Positions 59,877 to 64,000 of a stretch of 64,000 nt of DNA are shown one piece after another (position 1 is the stretch's first letter; every line of letters begins with the position of its first letter). A program made the translations under genes and the position numbers. Source of the DNA: Lacipirellula parvula. GTDB lineage: Bacteria > Planctomycetota > Planctomycetia > Pirellulales > Lacipirellulaceae. Location of the stretch: the NCBI RefSeq assembly GCF_009177095.1, contig NZ_AP021861.1, positions 930,001-994,000 on the forward strand, in the 5' to 3' direction. Below the pieces are notes generated by a model. The model did not search any database. It was not told the DNA's origin and saw nothing but the letters and a program-made list of their open reading frames with translations.

Positions 59877-62581
59877 GGCGTCGCTTCTCCCGTCGATTCA
59901 ATCGGCGCTGGCGGAACGCCGCCGCACGGTAGCTTTACCCGAACGATCGCGCCGCCGCCCGGCCGATTGCTCGCTTCGATTTGCCCCTGATGCAAGTCGA
60001 CGACCGCGCGGCAAATCGCCAAGCCGATGCCGGTGCCCCGTTGATCGGGCCTAGCCGTTTCGCCGCGATAAAACAAATCGAACACTTTTTGCTCGTCGCC
60101 AGGTTGAAAGCCTCTGCCGCGATCAGCCACTTCGATCTCGACGTAATCGCCGCGGCCTTGAGCAGACACCTCGATCGCGGATTCGCGCGGCGAGTACTTG
60201 GCCGCGTTGTCCACGAGATTTATCAGTAATTGCTCGACCAGGGAAGCATCGATGTTAACCATGGGAAGAGCAGCGTCCAGCGTCGTCTCGATTTTTCGAT
60301 CGCCCAGCTGCCTTTCCATTCTAGTCAATGCGGAGCCGATGACCTCCTCGATCAGATGCCACTGCCGGTCGAGATGGACCTTTCCGCTGGACAGTCGCGT
60401 CATGTACAACAATTTTTCCACGAGACGCGAGAGCGAATCAGCTTCTTCGTTGATGGTTGCCAGCAGCTCCGAGCGCGTTTTGGCGTCGAGCGAATCGTAA
60501 GCCAGGGCAAGCGCGCTGCTCGCTCCCGCGATCCCGGCCAGCGGCGTGCGGATGTCGTGGGAGACGGCGCTGAGCAGCGAACTCCTGAGCTTCTCCGTTT
60601 CCGCCTGAGTTTGCGCATGCTGAGCCGTGAGCACTGAGTTGTCGCGCTCGATCGAGAGCGCTAGCAGACTCGCGCAGGTTTCGAGCAATCGCTGCTGTTC
60701 GGGGTCCAGGAACTTATTGCTGTCTGTCGGCCGCACGCCCACGGCGCCGATCGTCTCTTGCGAGCCGATGAGCGGGACGAACGTCGCCGTCGCGTTCGGC
60801 AACGTGTCGGTGCCGGCGCCCGCAATTTTTCCTTTGTCGGCGACCCACTGCGCAACGTCTCGGTTGTGCGGCGACGAGGCGATCGACGTCCCCTCGCCAT
60901 ATCGTAGCGCGAGTATGCCAGCTGAATCGCGAATATACAGCACCGCTTCGCCATTGAAGATTTCCTCCAGTTGCCGGCCAGCCGTACGCACGAGAAACTC
61001 GGTCCCTGAGAGCTCGCTCAACTGGCGTGTGATCCGGAACAACTGGCTCGTCCGCCGCTCCTGCTGCTGCGAGGCGACAAGTTGAGCTCGCTGCCGCGAC
61101 GCGAACCCGACGATCAGCAAGCCGATGCCAAGCATGACGCCGAACGTGATCAGATACTCGCTATCGCTCACCGAAAACGTAAAGTGCGGCGGAACGAAGC
61201 AATAGTCGAAAACAATCACGCTGGCGACCGTCATGGCGATCGACGGACCGCGGCTCAAGCGGGTCGACGCCAGTGCCACCCCCGCCAGGAAAAACATGAC
61301 GATGTTCGTCTCAGCCAAGCCGAAATGGTTAGCCAACGCGCCCAACATCGCACACGTCGCCACCACCGCCGCCGCGATATAGTACTCGCGGTTAGCGACG
61401 TTTACCGAAATGGCTGGCTGCGGACTTGGCGGAGGTCCATCGCCATCGCCCGAGACGACGTACACGTCGATCGGCCCGCAACGTTTGAGGAGCTCGTCAA
61501 CGATGGTTCCAAACAGCCGCCGCTTCCACCAAGCTTGGGCAGTCTTACCAACGACGATTTTCGTAACGTTCCGCTCACGGGCAAAATCGATGAGCGTTTC
61601 CGCGACGTTGCGTCCAATGAGCGTATGCGTTTCCGCTCCTAATCGCTCCGCAAGCCGCAGATTGAGTCCGGTGGCTCGTTCTGTTTTGCTAGAAACGTCT
61701 CCGCTGACGCCTGTGTTGACGGCCACGGCAATCCAATCGGCGCCCAGCGACGCTGCGAGCCGTTTGGCTGAGCGCAAGATCTTCGCGCTCGACGGGCTTG
61801 GCCCCACGCAAACGAGGAGCCGTTCGTTAGTATTCCAAGGCGCCAGCACTGCGCGTTCGTTGCGCGCCGCCTCGACGTCGCGCTGCAGTCGCCGCGCCGC
61901 CTGCCGCAGCGACAGCTCGCGCAGCGCGACAAGATTTCCCTTCTGAAAAAAGCTCTGCAGAGCCTGCTCGGCCTTCTTCGGGACGTAGACTTTTCCTTCT
62001 TGTAGCCTCTCGACGAGCTCCGCCGGCGTCACGTCGATCAGCTCGATTTCGTCGGCATGCTCCAAGACCGCGTCCGGCAGCGTCTCGCGGACGACGACGC
62101 CGGTGATTTGGGCGATAATGTCGTTCAGGCTTTCAATGTGCTGAACATTCAGCGTCGTCCAAACATCAATGCCCGCGTCGAGTAGCTCAATAACGTCTTG
62201 CCAGCGTTTGGCGTGCCTGAGGCCTTCAGCATTGGTGTGCGCGAGCTCGTCGACGAGCAGCAGCTCGGGCTTCCTAGCGAGTGCAGCGTCGAGGTTAAAC
62301 TCCCGAAGCTCCACGCCCCGGTACGGAACAAACAGGTACGGAATCGCTTCGAACCCCGCAGCCAACGACTCTGTCTCGACCCGACCATGCGGCTCCACAT
62401 AGCCGACGACGACGTCGACGCCTTCCGCGCGCTCGCGCCGCGCGGTCGACAGCATCGAATAAGTTTTCCCGACCCCAGCGGCATAGCCGAAGAAGATGCG
62501 CAACCTCCCGCGACCAGCCCGATGCTCCTCAAGATGGAGTTGAGCCAGCAGTTGATCGGGATTCGGTCGCGAGTCGGTCAC
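59873..62581 (-). CDS. kdpD: KdpD sensor histidine kinase
   Basis: 902 residues from GTG 62581, with AAGGAAG just upstream. The KdpD N-terminal domain has Walker A GYAAGVGKT (32-40) and LLVDELAHTNAEGLRHAKRW; a USP-like domain follows (RLLVCVGPSPSSAKILRSAKRLAA), then four membrane helices around residues 395-500 (YYIAAAVVATCAMLGAL to FGVMLGIGLLIVGFA), a GAF-like region and the kinase core with phospho-His675 (SAVSHDIRTPLAGI), N box (LINLVDNAAKYSP) and G boxes (VADRGRGFQPGD, RGTGIGLAIC). It senses low K+ or ionic strength and phosphorylates KdpE. It starts 14 bases after kdpC. Confidence 0.96.
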   Translation of the reverse strand: MTDSRPNPDQLLAQLHLEEHRAGRGRLRIFFGYAAGVGKTYSMLSTARRERAEGVDVVVGYVEPHGRVETESLAAGFEAIPYLFVPYRGVELREFNLDAALARKPELLLVDELAHTNAEGLRHAKRWQDVIELLDAGIDVWTTLNVQHIESLNDIIAQITGVVVRETLPDAVLEHADEIELIDVTPAELVERLQEGKVYVPKKAEQALQSFFQKGNLVALRELSLRQAARRLQRDVEAARNERAVLAPWNTNERLLVCVGPSPSSAKILRSAKRLAASLGADWIAVAVNTGVSGDVSSKTERATGLNLRLAERLGAETHTLIGRNVAETLIDFARERNVTKIVVGKTAQAWWKRRLFGTIVDELLKRCGPIDVYVVSGDGDGPPPSPQPAISVNVANREYYIAAAVVATCAMLGALANHFGLAETNIVMFFLAGVALASTRLSRGPSIAMTVASVIVFDYCFVPPHFTFSVSDSEYLITFGVMLGIGLLIVGFASRQRAQLVASQQQERRTSQLFRITRQLSELSGTEFLVRTAGRQLEEIFNGEAVLYIRDSAGILALRYGEGTSIASSPHNRDVAQWVADKGKIAGAGTDTLPNATATFVPLIGSQETIGAVGVRPTDSNKFLDPEQQRLLETCASLLALSIERDNSVLTAQHAQTQAETEKLRSSLLSAVSHDIRTPLAGIAGASSALALAYDSLDAKTRSELLATINEEADSLSRLVEKLLYMTRLSSGKVHLDRQWHLIEEVIGSALTRMERQLGDRKIETTLDAALPMVNIDASLVEQLLINLVDNAAKYSPRESAIEVSAQGRGDYVEIEVADRGRGFQPGDEQKVFDLFYRGETARPDQRGTGIGLAICRAVVDLHQGQIEASNRPGGGAIVRVKLPCGGVPPAPIESTGEATP

Positions 62582-62595
62582 GTTCTTCCTTTTGG

Positions 62596-63165
62596 CTAGT
62601 CAGCCGATTGAGCGGCGTCCAACGCAAGATTCAGCTCCAGCACGTTGACGCGAGGCTCGCCCAGCAAGCCGAAGGTTCGGCCCGCGGTGGCCTGGGCGAC
62701 CAACGGACGAACCTCGTCGACTTTCATCCCGCGCTGCTTGGCAACGCGTTCTAGTTGGTACTCAATCGCCGCCGGGCTGATGTGCGGATCGAGCCCGCTG
62801 CCCGACGCCGTTACCAAATCAATCGGCACTCGCTTATCCGCTCCATGGGCGGCTTGCATGGCTTCAATCCGACCTTTCACAGCGTCGAGCTGCGCCGGAT
62901 TCGTCGGGCCCAGGTTGCTGCCCGTCGATGCTGCACCATTGTAGCTTGCCGCCGATGGTCGGCCCCAAAAGTACTTCGGATCGGTAAACCCTTGGCCGAT
63001 GAGGCTCGAACCAACAGCCTTTCCGTCGACTTCGATCAAACTGCCTTGCGCCTGGCGCGGAAACGCTACGTTGGCGACCACCGTCACGACGAGCGGGTAC
63101 GCCACGCCGGTCACGGCCGTGAGCGCCAAGAACACGACCAACGCTGGGCGAAATTGCGATAACAT
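62596..63165 (-). CDS. kdpC: KdpC subunit of the K+-transporting ATPase
   Basis: 189 residues from ATG 63165 with GGAGAA upstream. One N-terminal membrane helix ([23 protein letters not shown]) and the KdpC periplasmic-type domain: [44 protein letters not shown] and the closing [15 protein letters not shown]. KdpC stabilises the KdpFABC complex and may help bind ATP or K+. It starts 12 bases after the kdpB stop. Confidence 0.96.
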   Translation of the reverse strand: MLSQFRPALVVFLALTAVTGVAYPLVVTVVANVAFPRQAQGSLIEVDGKAVGSSLIGQGFTDPKYFWGRPSAASYNGAASTGSNLGPTNPAQLDAVKGRIEAMQAAHGADKRVPIDLVTASGSGLDPHISPAAIEYQLERVAKQRGMKVDEVRPLVAQATAGRTFGLLGEPRVNVLELNLALDAAQSAD

Positions 63166-63177
63166 AAGTATTCTCCT

Positions 63178-64000
63178 TTATGCCAAGCCGCAGGCGGCAA
63201 GGGCAACGTCAATAATTTTAATGCCAATGAAGGGGACGAGCAGACCGCCCAGGCCGTAGATCAGCAAGTTGTCCCGCAGCAAACGCGCGGCGCCGACGGC
63301 CCGGTAGGGAACTCCGCGCAGCGCCAGCGGCACCAGCATGATGATGATCAACGCATTGAAGATCACCGCCGACATGATCGCGCTCGACGGGCTGGCCAGT
63401 CCCATGACATTCAGCTTGTTGAGCACCGGGTAGGTCGTCGCAAACGCGGCCGGAATGATCGCGAAATACTTCGCCACGTCGTTCGCAAGGCTAAACGTCG
63501 TCAGCGATCCCCGCGTCATCAGCAACTGCTTGCCGATCTCGACGATCTCGATCAGCTTCGTTGGATTCGAATCTAGATCGACCATGTTGCCCGCTTCCTT
63601 CGCGGCTTGCGTGCCGGAGTTCATCGCCACGGCCACGTCGGCCTGGGCGAGCGCGGGCGAGTCGTTCGTGCCGTCGCCGGTCATTGCTACCAGGCGGCCG
63701 CCCGCTTGGTACTCGCGAATCATCTTGAGCTTTGCCTCGGGCGTTGCTTCCGCAAGGAAGTCGTCGACGCCCGCTTCCGCCGCAATCGCGGTCGCGGTGA
63801 GCGGGTTGTCGCCGGTGATCATCACGGTCTTGATGCCCATGCGGCGCAGTTCGCCGAACCGCTCTTTGATGCCCCCTTTGACGATGTCTTTCAGATAGAC
63901 GACGCCCAGCGCCCGACCGCCGTCGGCGACGACGAGCGGCGTGCCGCCCATTTTCGACACGCGTTCCACGGCCTCGCGCACATCGCCTGAAAGCGCGCCG
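63178..64000 (-). CDS. kdpB: KdpB, C-terminal part of the K+-transporting P-type ATPase (5' end outside window)
   Basis: About 274 C-terminal residues are visible; the frame is open to the window edge. The segment covers the end of the cytoplasmic P domain ([34 protein letters not shown], then [48 protein letters not shown]) and the last membrane helices ([58 protein letters not shown]). It is nearly word-for-word KdpB. The phosphorylated aspartate and N domain lie outside. It hydrolyses ATP to drive high-affinity K+ uptake through KdpA. kdpA and kdpF are expected further right. Confidence 0.96.
   Translation of the reverse strand, partial: GALSGDVREAVERVSKMGGTPLVVADGGRALGVVYLKDIVKGGIKERFGELRRMGIKTVMITGDNPLTATAIAAEAGVDDFLAEATPEAKLKMIREYQAGGRLVAMTGDGTNDSPALAQADVAVAMNSGTQAAKEAGNMVDLDSNPTKLIEIVEIGKQLLMTRGSLTTFSLANDVAKYFAIIPAAFATTYPVLNKLNVMGLASPSSAIMSAVIFNALIIIMLVPLALRGVPYRAVGAARLLRDNLLIYGLGGLLVPFIGIKIIDVALAACGLA

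Overview
The window looks like a chromosomal segment of a planctomycete, most probably of the order Pirellulales (Lacipirellulaceae-like). The reasons are the high GC content; the many exported proteins ending in a type I dockerin repeat plus a PEP-CTERM sorting signal; four intact DUF1559 'prepilin-like' proteins; a paired DUF1549/DUF1553 cytochrome and DUF1501 protein; a planctomycete-type ECF sigma factor with a FecR/LamG partner; and an N-terminal 'LExRxLLAAD' motif on a giant surface protein. No rRNA, tRNA, CRISPR array, transposase or integrase was recognised.

Layout. 1-3919: the end of one dockerin/PEP-CTERM protein, then one long reading frame that joins a trypsin-like protease to a GH16 glucanase, each half with its own export signal and sorting tail. 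3950-5557: a sugar-isomerase-like protein. 5672-7303: two FixJ-type response regulators, one of which has lost its phospho-acceptor aspartate. 8149-19071: a complete chemotaxis locus (cheW, soluble PAS-MCP, cheR, cheA, cheC, cheD, cheY, cheV, cheB, cheX) with no flagellar gene in view. 19085-37331: a surface and secretome island on the minus strand, broken by a lipoprotein/DUF1559 pair on the plus strand: a GEVED/VCBS giant protein, a GH18-like protein, a duplicated PEP-CTERM pair, an SGNH hydrolase, PEP-CTERM/dockerin proteins and an FAD oxidoreductase. 37457-41030: ECF sigma - FecR/LamG - DUF1559 - lipoprotein operon. 41578-45110: a small unknown gene, an outer-membrane porin and a CPA2 antiporter.

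45201-49774 is the most unusual region. A single protein joins a pyruvate kinase catalytic domain to ATP sulfurylase and is followed at once by two sulfotransferase-like genes and a STAS protein. This looks like a sulfate-activation and sulfation module with a built-in ATP-forming domain. 50317-57157: a secreted sulfatase, a DUF1559 protein and the DUF1549/1553 + DUF1501 pair. 57628-59112: a second copy of the lipoprotein/DUF1559 cassette seen at 28523-29993, with a matching promoter. 59151-64000: kdpE, kdpD, kdpC and the 3' part of kdpB (potassium uptake and its two-component control).

Taken together the region combines polysaccharide-oriented surface enzymes, both ends of sulfate-ester metabolism (sulfotransferases and a sulfatase), chemosensory signalling and potassium homeostasis. 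Several intergenic spaces hold inverted repeats that are not simple terminators, one of them inside the chemotaxis locus. All functional names are from reading the translated sequence; no database search was run.
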